NCBI GenBank assembly: GCA_016866995.1
Contig: VGKQ01000008.1
Coordinates: 1-35,500, forward strand
Reading direction: 5' to 3'
Length of the DNA stretch: 35,500 bases
DNA from: Candidatus Pacearchaeota archaeon
GTDB taxonomy: Archaea; Nanobdellota; Nanobdellia; Pacearchaeales; GW2011-AR1
A model generated the notes under the pieces. The model did not search any database. It was not told where the DNA came from and saw only the letters and a list, made by a program, of their open reading frames with translations. The position numbers and the translations under genes are program-made. Positions 15,321 through 22,864 of the stretch are shown one piece after another (the stretch's first letter is position 1; each line of letters starts with the position of its first letter).

Positions 15321-16265
15321 TTACTTCTTGTAATCAAGATATAAATTTTTCATCAGCAAAAACATAACCAAACTTGTCACTCCAGTCATTAATCCATAAA
15401 TTGCAATAATAATTCCAACAAAAATAAAAATTATAATTGCTATTCCAACAACACCAAGATAAATTGCAAAAAACATAAAAGCAAGAAAAAAGAAATAAAG
15501 AACCTGCATAATCATAGAAGCAACAAAAGACAAAGCCCAAGAAATCATTGAAAATAAAAGTATGCAGCCAAAAGTTTTCCACCATCTTCCTGTCACAAGA
15601 GCAGAACTTCTCCTTATTGCCTCTGTTATTTTTGTATCTTCCTTAAGAAGTATATATGGAGATAAGCTGAATTTAACTCCAAAAAATCCAGCAAGAATAA
15701 TTCCGCCAATTAAAAAAATAATAAATAATGGAATTCCAAGAATAAGAAGTTTTGAGAATGCAACAAGAGAAAGAATTCCAAGAAGCATTGGAACACCAAA
15801 AAGAAGGCTAAGAATTACCATAATTAATAAAGTTAATCCTAAAAATATCCAGAAATTATCTCTTGCTTTTTTAGATGCTTCTTTTCTTTTCATTCCTCCT
15901 TTTTCATTGAAAATTGTCATGCATAATATGACAAGTTGTGTAAAATAAATTACAAGAAAAAATACTATTGCTGAAATTATAATTATAATAATTATAAGAA
16001 AACCAATTGCAGTATATTGGGCAGAATCATTTACAACATTTCCAGTAATTCCTGTGCTCATGTTAAAATCTGGAGTTGAATAGAATTGTGCAGAATAGAA
16101 TTGTGCAGGTTTGATGCTTGCAATTATTCCGGCAAAAAGAGAAACAACAATCAAAGCAAGAATAAGAAGAGGAAAAATAAAATACCACCACGAAACTTTC
16201 AAAGATAAAACTATATTTTTAGTAAATTCTTCCCATGATTTTTTGAATATGCTTTCAACTGTCAT
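15321..16265 (-). CDS. Multi-pass membrane protein, glycerophosphodiesterase-membrane-domain-like
   Basis: A 314-residue protein with about six hydrophobic segments. The cytoplasmic-looking stretch SPYILLKEDTKITEAIRRSSALVTGRWWKTFG has the 'ED...ai.rS..l..g.' signature of a broad family of integral membrane proteins of unknown function. A 15-base tandem duplication (GAATAGAATTGTGCA, near 16083-16112) doubles AQFYS in the first outer loop. A TATA box (TTTATATA) lies about 25 bases before the ATG. It is broadly similar in layout to the DUF6159-like protein at 34498-35364. Confidence 0.7.
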   Translation of the reverse strand: MTVESIFKKSWEEFTKNIVLSLKVSWWYFIFPLLILALIVVSLFAGIIASIKPAQFYSAQFYSTPDFNMSTGITGNVVNDSAQYTAIGFLIIIIIIISAIVFFLVIYFTQLVILCMTIFNEKGGMKRKEASKKARDNFWIFLGLTLLIMVILSLLFGVPMLLGILSLVAFSKLLILGIPLFIIFLIGGIILAGFFGVKFSLSPYILLKEDTKITEAIRRSSALVTGRWWKTFGCILLFSMISWALSFVASMIMQVLYFFFLAFMFFAIYLGVVGIAIIIFIFVGIIIAIYGLMTGVTSLVMFLLMKNLYLDYKK

Positions 16266-16345
16266 TTATAAATTCAGTAGAAAGAGATATATAAACTTAA
16301 TTATTCATATTTAACAGGAGATATTCTCTTGTTTATTTGAACACC

Positions 16346-16395
16346 ATTGTTAAAGATTAAATTGTTAAAGATTAATAGTATAGACAATATATAAA
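16346..16395 (+). promoter_or_regulatory. Tandem 15-bp repeat plus TATA box before the NYN gene
   Basis: ATTGTTAAAGATTAA occurs twice back to back (16346-16360 and 16361-16375), followed by a TATA box ATATATAAA (about 16387-16395) that ends some 24 bases before the ATG at 16419. The repeat sits where an archaeal activator or repressor would bind. Confidence 0.5.
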
Positions 16396-16418
16396 AAGCA
16401 ATTTTATCTGACTTAAAT

Positions 16419-17084
16419 ATGCCAGAAGCAAAAATTTATAAATCTCAGAATAATATTAATATTAGTATGCACCCCGGTGATCCGCAAGGGTCGCCGGATG
16501 ATTGCTTACCTTGTTTTATTTTCATTGATGATGGATTTTTAGCTAAGCTTTCTAAATATTTTGGAGGAGGTAAATACTTAAAATTTGACAGAATCTCTTT
16601 TTCAAATAACCTTGCAAAAAAGGAAAATTTGATATGCAAAAAAATATTTTATTATACTGCTCCACCATTTCAGTCAAATAAACCAACAATTGAAGAAAAA
16701 GCAAAAAAAGACAAATATAATAAATTTGTGGCAAAAATGAGGCAAAGAGAGGTTGTTGTTCAGGAAGGAAGATGCCAAAAAATTAAAGTTAATGAAGAAC
16801 AAGCAAGATATTGCCAAAAAGCAGTAGATATTTTATTAGCTATGGATTTAATGTCTGTGCCAGTAAAATATCCAGAAATAAAAAAGATAATATTAATTGC
16901 ATCTGATTCTGATTTTGTTCCAGTAGTTGAACAATTAAAAGATTTGGGAATAGAAATTATACTTTATACTTATTATGTTAAAAAGAGAAATACTGGATTG
17001 TCCAGAAGCAATTATCTATTAAAATCGGTTTCAAGATATGCGAAGATAACTAAACAAGATTTTGATAATTCACCATTATTATGA
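16419..17084 (+). CDS. NYN-domain (PIN-like) nuclease
   Basis: A 221-residue protein. After an unusual 30-residue N-terminus comes FIFIDDGFL, the first acidic patch of the NYN/LabA fold; KAVDILLAMDLM and IILIASDSDFVPVVEQLKDLG supply the other acidic residues. NYN proteins are metal-dependent RNases. The gene overlaps the NSUN methylase start by four bases, suggesting a shared role in RNA processing (inference). The 5' end of the coding region contains a stable GNRA-capped hairpin (16474-16497), odd for an AT-rich leaderless mRNA. Confidence 0.85.
   Translation: MPEAKIYKSQNNINISMHPGDPQGSPDDCLPCFIFIDDGFLAKLSKYFGGGKYLKFDRISFSNNLAKKENLICKKIFYYTAPPFQSNKPTIEEKAKKDKYNKFVAKMRQREVVVQEGRCQKIKVNEEQARYCQKAVDILLAMDLMSVPVKYPEIKKIILIASDSDFVPVVEQLKDLGIEIILYTYYVKKRNTGLSRSNYLLKSVSRYAKITKQDFDNSPLL
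16474..16497 (+). other. GNRA-tetraloop hairpin inside the NYN coding region
   Basis: CCGGTGATCC-GCAA-GGGTCGCCGG folds into 10 consecutive pairs (two G-U) closed by a GCAA tetraloop. It lies about 55 bases into the message and encodes HPGDPQGSP, ahead of the NYN domain. It may control translation or be a target for the nuclease itself (inference). Confidence 0.5.
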
Positions 17085-18016
17085 TGCAGCCAAAACAACT
17101 ATTTGAAGAAAGAATGAAGAAGCTTGTTGAAGATTATGACAAGTGGCTCGAGTTTTCAGGAAAATCCCCAATAAATTCAATCCGATGCAACACTCTTAAA
17201 ATCAAGCCTGAAAAATTAAAAGAAAATCTGGAAAATAAAGGATGGAAAATTCAGCAGCCGTTTCCAGAATTTCCAGAAATAATGATTATAACAAGTGAAT
17301 TGAAGCCGGGCGAATTAGGAAAAGCTACTGAACATCTTCTTGGATATTATTATGTTCAGGAAATTTCAAGCATGATGCCTGTGCTTGCTCTTAACCCAAA
17401 GCCCAATGAACTTGTTTTAGATTTATGCGCATCTCCGGGCTCAAAGACAACTCAAATGTCAGCAGTGATGGAAAATAAAGGAACAATTATTGCAAATGAC
17501 AAAGATATAGGAAGAATACTAATTTTATCAAGTAATCTGGAAAGATGCGGGTGCACAAATGTTATTGTTTCAAGAAATGATGCTGTTCAGTTCTGCAACA
17601 AGCTTCAGGGAAAAATAAAATTTGACAAAATTCTCCTTGATGTCCCGTGTTCAGGAGAAGGTACAATAAGAAGCTCGCCAAAAACATTTTTAATGTGGAA
17701 TATAAAAATGATTTCCAAATTAAGCAGAATGCAGAGAAAAATTGCTTCAAGTGCAGTTTCTTTATTAAAAGATAACGGCGAAATTGTATATTCAACCTGC
17801 ACCCATTCTCCAGAAGAAAATGAAAGCAATGTAAATTTTCTTGCTGAAAGATTTAATCTTCAGGTTGAAAAAATCAAATTGCCTGTAAAATGCCGTCCAG
17901 GAATAACAAACTGGGAAAACGAGAAATTTTCAGAAGAAATAAAAAATTGCTGCAGAATTTATCCACAGGATAATGATACAGAAGGATTTTTTCTGGCTAA
18001 ATTAAAGAAAAAATGA
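17081..18016 (+). CDS. NSUN/NOL1-family RNA cytosine-C5 methyltransferase
   Basis: A 311-residue enzyme with the full NOL1/NOP2/sun signature. The SAM-binding loop is DLCASPGSKTTQM (115-126); motif IV is LLDVPCSGEGT with C190; motif VI is VYSTCTHSPEENE with the catalytic C240. It would methylate cytosine in tRNA or rRNA using S-adenosylmethionine. It has no PUA domain of its own, but a separate PUA protein is encoded at 20025. Overlaps both neighbours (ATGATG and ATGA), so it sits in a tight operon. Confidence 0.92.
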   Translation: MMQPKQLFEERMKKLVEDYDKWLEFSGKSPINSIRCNTLKIKPEKLKENLENKGWKIQQPFPEFPEIMIITSELKPGELGKATEHLLGYYYVQEISSMMPVLALNPKPNELVLDLCASPGSKTTQMSAVMENKGTIIANDKDIGRILILSSNLERCGCTNVIVSRNDAVQFCNKLQGKIKFDKILLDVPCSGEGTIRSSPKTFLMWNIKMISKLSRMQRKIASSAVSLLKDNGEIVYSTCTHSPEENESNVNFLAERFNLQVEKIKLPVKCRPGITNWENEKFSEEIKNCCRIYPQDNDTEGFFLAKLKKK

Positions 18017-18477
18017 TAAAATTAAAAATTGAAATAGATATAAGTGGACAGATACAGCAATTAAAGTTAAATTCTGCATTAGGAATAAAAAGAACCGATA
18101 AAGCAGAAAACAGCATTTTTCTAAAAAGTGAAGTTAAAAAAGAAATAATCAAAAAATATAAAGGACAAGTTACTAACCTAATTGAAAAACTGCATTGCAT
18201 CTTAATTTATTATTGCATAAAAGATTTTTTAGAAAATGTTAATGAGATAATAATTTGTAGAGATGTCAGCTTCAGGAGAATAAAAAATTTGCTTCCATTG
18301 TTATTTAAAGAGCAAAACTATTTAAATAATATAAAAATTTCCCAAAGAACTAGTTGTGAAAAAAAATCTCTTGGACATAAAGTTGCACTTAAAACCCTAA
18401 GAAATAAAAAGTTAGCTAATTTAATAATTAAAAATGAAATGATTGAAGATGTTTTATTTAAGTTTAAAAGAAAATAA
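18013..18477 (+). CDS. Hypothetical protein coupled to the NSUN methylase
   Basis: A 154-residue lysine-rich soluble protein (MIKLKIEIDISGQIQQLKLN...) that overlaps the methylase stop by four bases. I do not recognise a family. Residues EIIICRDVSFRRIKNLLPLL and the basic C-terminus could form an RNase-H-like or nucleic-acid-binding fold, but that is a guess. Position implies a role with the methylase or NYN protein. Confidence 0.65.
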   Translation: MIKLKIEIDISGQIQQLKLNSALGIKRTDKAENSIFLKSEVKKEIIKKYKGQVTNLIEKLHCILIYYCIKDFLENVNEIIICRDVSFRRIKNLLPLLFKEQNYLNNIKISQRTSCEKKSLGHKVALKTLRNKKLANLIIKNEMIEDVLFKFKRK

Positions 18478-18479
18478 AA

Positions 18480-18568
18480 GTAAGAGTGGACATCCGAAGA
18501 TGCGAACCCCGATTATGCTGTATTTGAAAGCCAAAGGCATCCATACAGCTCCTCCAGGCAACTCTTAC
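18480..18568 (-). ncRNA. Structured RNA of unknown type with tRNA-like closing stem
   Basis: On the minus strand the 89-base segment is closed by a perfect 7-bp stem GTAAGAG/CTCTTAC. Inside are CTGTAT...ATACAG (19-base loop holding GCC-TTT-GGC) and CATC-TTCG-GATG, a UUCG-capped hairpin, plus a GGGGTTCG stretch resembling a T arm. A TATA box (TTTTATATAG on the minus strand, near 18590-18599) lies about 26 bases before the 5' end, and a T-rich run follows the 3' end. I could not fit a regular tRNA: the D arm is too short and extra bases separate the T-like arm from the acceptor. Confidence 0.55.
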
Positions 18569-18587
18569 AATTTATTAAGATACTCAA

Positions 18588-18598
18588 ACTATATAAAA
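18588..18598. promoter_or_regulatory. Shared TATA box between the RNA element and the DUF1284 gene
   Basis: AACTATATAAAATTTT reads as a TATA box in both directions. It is about 25 bases from the ATG at 18616 on the plus strand and about 26 bases from the 5' end of the minus-strand RNA element. Confidence 0.5.
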
Positions 18599-18615
18599 TT
18601 TTCGGTTGATATAAA

Positions 18616-19038
18616 ATGATAAAATTAAGAGCTCATCATCTTTTATGTTTATCACGCAATTATGCAACAAAAGACGAATGGTATAATAAAAAACTTACAC
18701 AGCATGCACATAAAATTCATTCAAGACTTATTAAAAATCCAAACTTAAAAATAAAAATAATAAAAAAATGCGACGATATTTGTAAAAAATGTCCTCATAG
18801 AAAAGGAAAAATCTGCAAGAAAAGAGAGAAAATTAATTACTGGATAAAAGTAATGGACAATAAAGTTTTAAGATTAATTAAAATAAAACCAAATACAAAA
18901 CATAAAGCTTCAGAATTATTCAAATTAACAATTAATAATATTACTAACAAAGATTTAAGAGATATTTGCAGAGGTTGTGAGTTCCTTAAAAATTGCATAA
19001 AATATAGAGTAAATAAATCATTTGTTAATTCAATCTAA
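18616..19038 (+). CDS. DUF1284 cysteine-rich protein
   Basis: A 140-residue protein beginning MIKLRAHHLLCL, the hallmark opening of DUF1284. Cysteines in CDDICKKCPHRKGKICKK and near the C-terminus (DICRGCEFLKNC) are spaced to bind an Fe-S cluster or zinc. DUF1284 proteins are annotated as iron-sulfur binding; the reaction is unknown. The 3' end overlaps the convergent DUF192 gene by 14 bases. Confidence 0.85.
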   Translation: MIKLRAHHLLCLSRNYATKDEWYNKKLTQHAHKIHSRLIKNPNLKIKIIKKCDDICKKCPHRKGKICKKREKINYWIKVMDNKVLRLIKIKPNTKHKASELFKLTINNITNKDLRDICRGCEFLKNCIKYRVNKSFVNSI

Positions 19039-19468
19039 TTTTATCCCCAACTTTCAAGCCTAATCTATCAGCTTCTCCAAAATTAATCTCAAGAACATAT
19101 TTTGATTTCTTGCCGGGATTTATAGAATTGCAGGTTTCATTGCAGGGCTGCATATTTTCAGCAATATAAACAACTTCCTTGTCAGAGTTAATCCAGATAA
19201 TATCAAGCGGAATTAAAGTATTTTTCATCCAAAAGTTATATTCTCCCTCAGAAGGAAAAATAAACAACATTCCAGAGCTAGTGTCAAGTTTTTCGCGAAA
19301 CATTAACCCTCTCTCCCTCTCTTCAGCAGATTTTGCAATCTCAATATTGTAGCATTTCTCTTTCAAGCATACTTGTGAATGCTTCTCCATTAAATTAAAA
19401 TAAACAATTAATGCTAATATAATAATAAAAATCAAAGTTATAGTGAGGATAATAATGCTATTTTTCAT
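19025..19468 (-). CDS. DUF192 (UPF0127) protein with N-terminal membrane anchor
   Basis: A 147-residue protein: residues 4-24 form a hydrophobic anchor, followed by the DUF192 domain with IEIAKSAEERERGLMFREKL, GMLFIFPSEGEYNFWMKNTLIPLDIIWI and LEINFGEADRLGLKVGDKI. The domain should face outside the cell. Two extra cysteines (MQPCNETCNSINPG) could form a disulfide. DUF192 function is unknown. Its TATA box is shared with the divergent gene at 19519. Confidence 0.88.
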   Translation of the reverse strand: MKNSIIILTITLIFIIILALIVYFNLMEKHSQVCLKEKCYNIEIAKSAEERERGLMFREKLDTSSGMLFIFPSEGEYNFWMKNTLIPLDIIWINSDKEVVYIAENMQPCNETCNSINPGKKSKYVLEINFGEADRLGLKVGDKIRLN

Positions 19469-19488
19469 CTTAGTTCTAGATTCACTAA

Positions 19489-19499
19489 TTTTATAAATC
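19489..19499. promoter_or_regulatory. Bidirectional TATA box
   Basis: ATTTTATAAAT is almost its own complement and lies 20-25 bases from both divergent start codons (19468 minus, 19519 plus), so one box probably serves two leaderless transcripts. Confidence 0.55.
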
Positions 19500-19518
19500 T
19501 ACTTGAACTTGAATTGAT

Positions 19519-20028
19519 ATGAAAATTCTGATAATAGGCTCGTGCAGAAATAATGATAATGAGAGCAGGATAAAAAAAGACAGAAAGCTTGCTGAAAAAA
19601 TAGGAAAAGAACTTGCAAAAAGAGGGCACGAAATAATTACAGGAGGAGCCGGCGGGCTAATTGGATTTCTGGTAAATTCATACAAAAAAAATAATGGTAA
19701 AAAATGGATAATATACTATGCTATTAATGAGAAAAAAAACAAGGAAGCTATTCCTCCTGAAAATATAAAAGCCGATGAAACAATTCAGACTAATTTTAAT
19801 TTTGCTTTAAGAGATGCTTTTTACATAGAAAAATGTGATGCAGTCTTGGCATTAAGCGGAAAACTTCTTACATTTTCTGAAATAATTCAGGCTGTAAAAA
19901 ATTATAATAAAAAAGTATTGCAATTGAACATTGGAAAAAACATAAAAAGAATAAAAGATAATCTAGAATTAAATAGTGTATTCATATCTTCAGATATTAA
20001 AAAAGGAATTAATTTTTTAGAGAAATGA
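19519..20028 (+). CDS. LOG/SLOG-like Rossmann protein (TIGR00725-like)
   Basis: A 169-residue protein with N-terminal MKILIIGSCRN and GHEIITGGAGGLIGF, matching the nucleotide-binding start of the LOG/DprA-like (SLOG) superfamily. The second usual motif, PGGxGTxxE, is replaced by LSGKLLTFSEI, so the phosphoribohydrolase active site looks degraded except for the Glu. It may bind a nucleotide ligand instead of cleaving it (inference). It overlaps the PUA gene start by four bases. Confidence 0.7.
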   Translation: MKILIIGSCRNNDNESRIKKDRKLAEKIGKELAKRGHEIITGGAGGLIGFLVNSYKKNNGKKWIIYYAINEKKNKEAIPPENIKADETIQTNFNFALRDAFYIEKCDAVLALSGKLLTFSEIIQAVKNYNKKVLQLNIGKNIKRIKDNLELNSVFISSDIKKGINFLEK

Positions 20029-20483
20029 ACATAAAATTTATAGAAAGAAGTGAGAAAGATAAAATAATTGAAAAGTTAAATGAGCAGTTTGGAATTACAG
20101 AACTGCCATACTTGCTGATTATGATAGGAAAAGAAAAAATCCGGGCATATTCTGGAAGTTTGTCAAAAGCGGAAATAATGGAGCTTGGAAGAAGTGTTAA
20201 TGTTGAGCTAATAGGAATTTATCTTGCCAAGTTTGAGAAAGACGGAATAAGATTAAGCCATGATGGTATTTCATTATTGAAAGAGAGAATAACAAAAAAT
20301 ATTCTCGAAGTAAATGAAAAACAAGCTTCAAATTGGTTAAAAGGAAATGATATTTTTATTGAGGATAAAAATCTGTTTGGATATTTTGTTCTGAAACACA
20401 GAAATGAATTAATCGGCTGCGGGAAATTATCTCAGGGCAGAATTGTCAATTTTGTTCCAAAAGAGCGCAGGGTAAAAAATTAA
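20025..20483 (+). CDS. PUA-domain RNA-binding protein
   Basis: A 152-residue protein with a pre-PUA N-terminal half (KIIEKLNEQFGITELPYLLI) and a C-terminal PUA domain (ASNWLKGNDIF ... GYFVLKHRNELIGCGKLSQG ... FVPKERRVK). PUA domains bind structured RNA in methyltransferases and pseudouridine synthases. The arrangement resembles the N-/C-terminal extension of archaeal NSUN enzymes and Nip7, so it may act with the free-standing NSUN methylase at 17081 (inference). Confidence 0.78.
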   Translation: MNIKFIERSEKDKIIEKLNEQFGITELPYLLIMIGKEKIRAYSGSLSKAEIMELGRSVNVELIGIYLAKFEKDGIRLSHDGISLLKERITKNILEVNEKQASNWLKGNDIFIEDKNLFGYFVLKHRNELIGCGKLSQGRIVNFVPKERRVKN

Positions 20484-21358
20484 GAACTAGCACTTGCAAC
20501 AAGATTTGCAAAAGCCCCATTTGTCTCATCTACTAAAGTGTTCATGCCACTAAAAAAAGCATCTGTGCTTTCTGGCCTTGAGGCATATGCTTTTCTGTCT
20601 TCTGGAGAAGGGTCATAAGGCAGAACACTCACTCCAATTGCAATTTTTCTCCCACCTCTTTCATAAAATCTCGGGCTTGAAGTCAAATACAACTTTTGTT
20701 CAGGATCAGTTGCAGTCTCTGCCTCATAATGAAGAAGCCTTGCACCTAATTTTATTGCCCTAAATATATGTGTTCTCTCGCCAGATTCTACTTTAATTAA
20801 TCTAACCCAATTTTTTAATGATACTCCTTCTGTATATTCTGGATCAATTCCTAAAAGCTCTTCTGCAGCAGGAGTATGCACAAATGCTCGGTTTGCAAAA
20901 TCATAATAAGAATATGCAACATCTCTCGCGCCAGGAGCCGATTTAATGGCAATTCCAACAGCAATTCTCGGTCCATCTGCCCGGAGAATATGCGCAATTC
21001 TCTCAGCATCTACTAATCTTTCAGAAACACCTCGAAGCTCATCTTGAACTTGTCTTAATTCAGCTTCATACTCTCTCCCCCTAGTATCAATATAATCTCG
21101 AGCAAGGACACATTTTCCCGGCTTGCATGCTCCAGACATAATTCTTTCTACTCTTAATCTTCTTGTTAATTCATCAACTCTTTCAAGCAATCTACCAATT
21201 TCAGGAGAAGCACTCACCAATGCATCCAAAGAACCAATTTTACCCAAAACCCGCTGAAGAACTCCTTGGATTAATCTTAATTCTTCAACTCGCCAAGGAA
21301 TGCTATCACTAGAAGCCGGAATTACTCCTCCCTTTCCCTCTTTATCCATTTTCAGCAT
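20480..21358 (-). CDS. Unknown protein with coiled coil and PAS-like C-terminal half
   Basis: A 292-residue soluble protein. Residues about 25-125 are helical and heptad-like (LERVDELTRRLRVERI, LRQVQDELRGVSERLVDAER). The second half, YYDFANRAFVHTPAAEELLG then SLKNWVRLI, resembles a PAS sensor fold. It is rich in Arg and Ala, unlike its Lys-rich neighbours, which hints at transfer or an unusual role. Two cysteines (GACKPGKC) could bind metal. No output domain is visible. The stop overlaps the convergent PUA gene by four bases. Confidence 0.65.
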   Translation of the reverse strand: MLKMDKEGKGGVIPASSDSIPWRVEELRLIQGVLQRVLGKIGSLDALVSASPEIGRLLERVDELTRRLRVERIMSGACKPGKCVLARDYIDTRGREYEAELRQVQDELRGVSERLVDAERIAHILRADGPRIAVGIAIKSAPGARDVAYSYYDFANRAFVHTPAAEELLGIDPEYTEGVSLKNWVRLIKVESGERTHIFRAIKLGARLLHYEAETATDPEQKLYLTSSPRFYERGGRKIAIGVSVLPYDPSPEDRKAYASRPESTDAFFSGMNTLVDETNGAFANLVASASS

Positions 21359-21399
21359 AAGAGAACAAGCTTTTTAAGCTTAATTATTCTCAAGTTTTC

Positions 21400-22284
21400 A
21401 TGAATAAGCAGGAAATAGAAAATTACAGAAAAGCAGGAAAAATAGCCAAAGAAGCTGTAAAATTTGCAAGAGAAATAATAAAAAAAGATTCAAATTTATT
21501 GGAAATAGCTGAGAAAATTGAGAAAAAGATAGAAGAATTAGGAGGAAAGTGTGCTTTTCCAGTAAATTTAAGCATAAACGAGATTGCAGCCCATTACACT
21601 CCTTCAAGTAATGATGAAAAAAAAGCAGAAGGTTTGTTAAAAATAGATATTGGCATACATATTCAAGGATATATTGCAGATACTGCTTTTAGTTTAGATT
21701 TGGAAAACTTAGAGGAAAATAAAAAATTAATTGAAGCTTGCGAGTTAGCCCTGCAGGAAGCAATAAAAACAGCAAAAAAAGATGTAAGAATCAGCGAGAT
21801 AGGAAAATCAATTCATAAAAAAATAACAGAAGCAGGATTTTCTCCAATACGAAATCTGTCAGGGCATCAACTTGGAAATTATCTTATTCACGCTGGATTG
21901 ACAATTCCAAATTATGACAATAATAATCCTGTCAAATTAGAAGAAGGAGCATATGCCATCGAGCCATTTGCAACAACAGGAGAAGGAGTTGTAAGAGATG
22001 GCGCAAAATCAGGAATTTACAGGCTCGAGGAAAGAAAAGCAATAAGAGATAATTTGGCTCGCGAGATACTTAATTTTATTGAAAAAGAATACAAAACACT
22101 TCCATTTTGCGAGAGGTGGATTGTAAAAAAATTTTCAAGCAGAGCTTTGATGAGCTTGAGATTAATGGAACAGGCAGGAATAATCTCGCAATATTCCCAG
22201 CTCGTGGAAAAATCAGGCAAGAAAGTTTCCCAGGCAGAACATACAATCTTGGTTTCAGACAAAATTGAAGTTACAACAAATTAA
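21400..22284 (+). CDS. map: Methionine aminopeptidase, type II
   Basis: A 294-residue archaeal-type MetAP that removes the initiator Met from nascent proteins. Substrate His is H65 in AAHYTP; the dinuclear metal ligands are D83 (KIDIG), D94 (YIADTA), H156 (LSGHQL), E188 (AIEPF) and E280 (QAEHT). The type II helical insert lies at about 195-265. It is transcribed away from the gene at 21358 from a short shared AT-rich promoter containing the small hairpin AAGCTT-TTT-AAGCTT. Confidence 0.95.
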   Translation: MNKQEIENYRKAGKIAKEAVKFAREIIKKDSNLLEIAEKIEKKIEELGGKCAFPVNLSINEIAAHYTPSSNDEKKAEGLLKIDIGIHIQGYIADTAFSLDLENLEENKKLIEACELALQEAIKTAKKDVRISEIGKSIHKKITEAGFSPIRNLSGHQLGNYLIHAGLTIPNYDNNNPVKLEEGAYAIEPFATTGEGVVRDGAKSGIYRLEERKAIRDNLAREILNFIEKEYKTLPFCERWIVKKFSSRALMSLRLMEQAGIISQYSQLVEKSGKKVSQAEHTILVSDKIEVTTN

Positions 22285-22544
22285 TAATAAACAACATCAT
22301 GATGGTCGTAGTCAAGAAGCCTTACAATCTTCTCATTTTCCAATATTTCATAAACTAAAACAAAATTCCTGACATGAACGCTTCTCTGCCCAGCCATGTT
22401 TCCTGTCAATGGCTCTCCTATTTTGGGATTTTCCAGAATTTCATTTATTTTTCTTGTTAATATTTCAAACTGCAGTTTGTCTTTTTTAGAAAGTTTGGAG
22501 AAAACTCTGTCTAAATGTTCAGAAACTTCAAGAATATAAACCAT
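22281..22544 (-). CDS. RelE-family toxin
   Basis: An 87-residue RelE-like protein: MVYILEVSEHLDRVFSKLSK, a helix pair, GEPLTGNMAGQRSVHVRNFVLVYEI, and the final LLDYDHHDVVYY. The 'pL.g...g.rsvhv..f.lvYe' core and the His-rich tail fit mRNA interferases of the RelE/YoeB type. It follows its RHH antitoxin by 8 bases and its stop overlaps the convergent map gene by four bases. Confidence 0.82.
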   Translation of the reverse strand: MVYILEVSEHLDRVFSKLSKKDKLQFEILTRKINEILENPKIGEPLTGNMAGQRSVHVRNFVLVYEILENEKIVRLLDYDHHDVVYY

Positions 22545-22552
22545 AAGGATAA

Positions 22553-22780
22553 TTAAACATACCTCTTCTTAAAATTCTCCATGCTTCCTATCTTGATAAA
22601 TTTTCCTTTTCTTATAGCTTCCAGCCTTTGCAGATATTCTGCCCTGACTTTTGGCTTTTCTTCAAGCTGCGCTTTCATGAAGATATCTATTTGCTTGCTC
22701 ATGCTTATTCCATTCTGCCTGCAAAAGTCAGAAAACTTCTGATAAGTTTCTTCTTCCACATTGAATGTTTTTAATGCCAT
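22553..22780 (-). CDS. Ribbon-helix-helix antitoxin
   Basis: A 75-residue protein with the RHH pattern ALKTFNVEEETYQKFSDFCRQNGISMSKQIDIFM followed by a basic toxin-binding tail. It is the first gene of a normal antitoxin-toxin operon. An inverted repeat TTAAATAAC/GTTATTTAA (22797-22824) overlaps its TATA box and is the likely autoregulatory operator. Confidence 0.8.
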   Translation of the reverse strand: MALKTFNVEEETYQKFSDFCRQNGISMSKQIDIFMKAQLEEKPKVRAEYLQRLEAIRKGKFIKIGSMENFKKRYV

Positions 22781-22796
22781 TTTTCAATATTCTCCA

Positions 22797-22824
22797 TTAA
22801 ATAACATTAAATAAGGTTATTTAA
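22797..22824 (-). promoter_or_regulatory. Operator/promoter of toxin-antitoxin pair 3
   Basis: TTAAATAAC and GTTATTTAA form a 9-bp inverted repeat with a 10-base centre. The distal arm is part of the TATA box (ATTTAAATA on the minus strand), so a bound repressor would block TBP. Confidence 0.5.
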
Positions 22825-22864
22825 ATACTTTTTGGTTATGTATTGAATTTTAGAAATTATCTAA

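Noticed and set aside
18480-18568. Annotation of the RNA element as a specific tRNA
   Set aside because: I could not obtain a regular D arm, a seven-base anticodon loop and a T arm abutting the acceptor at the same time.
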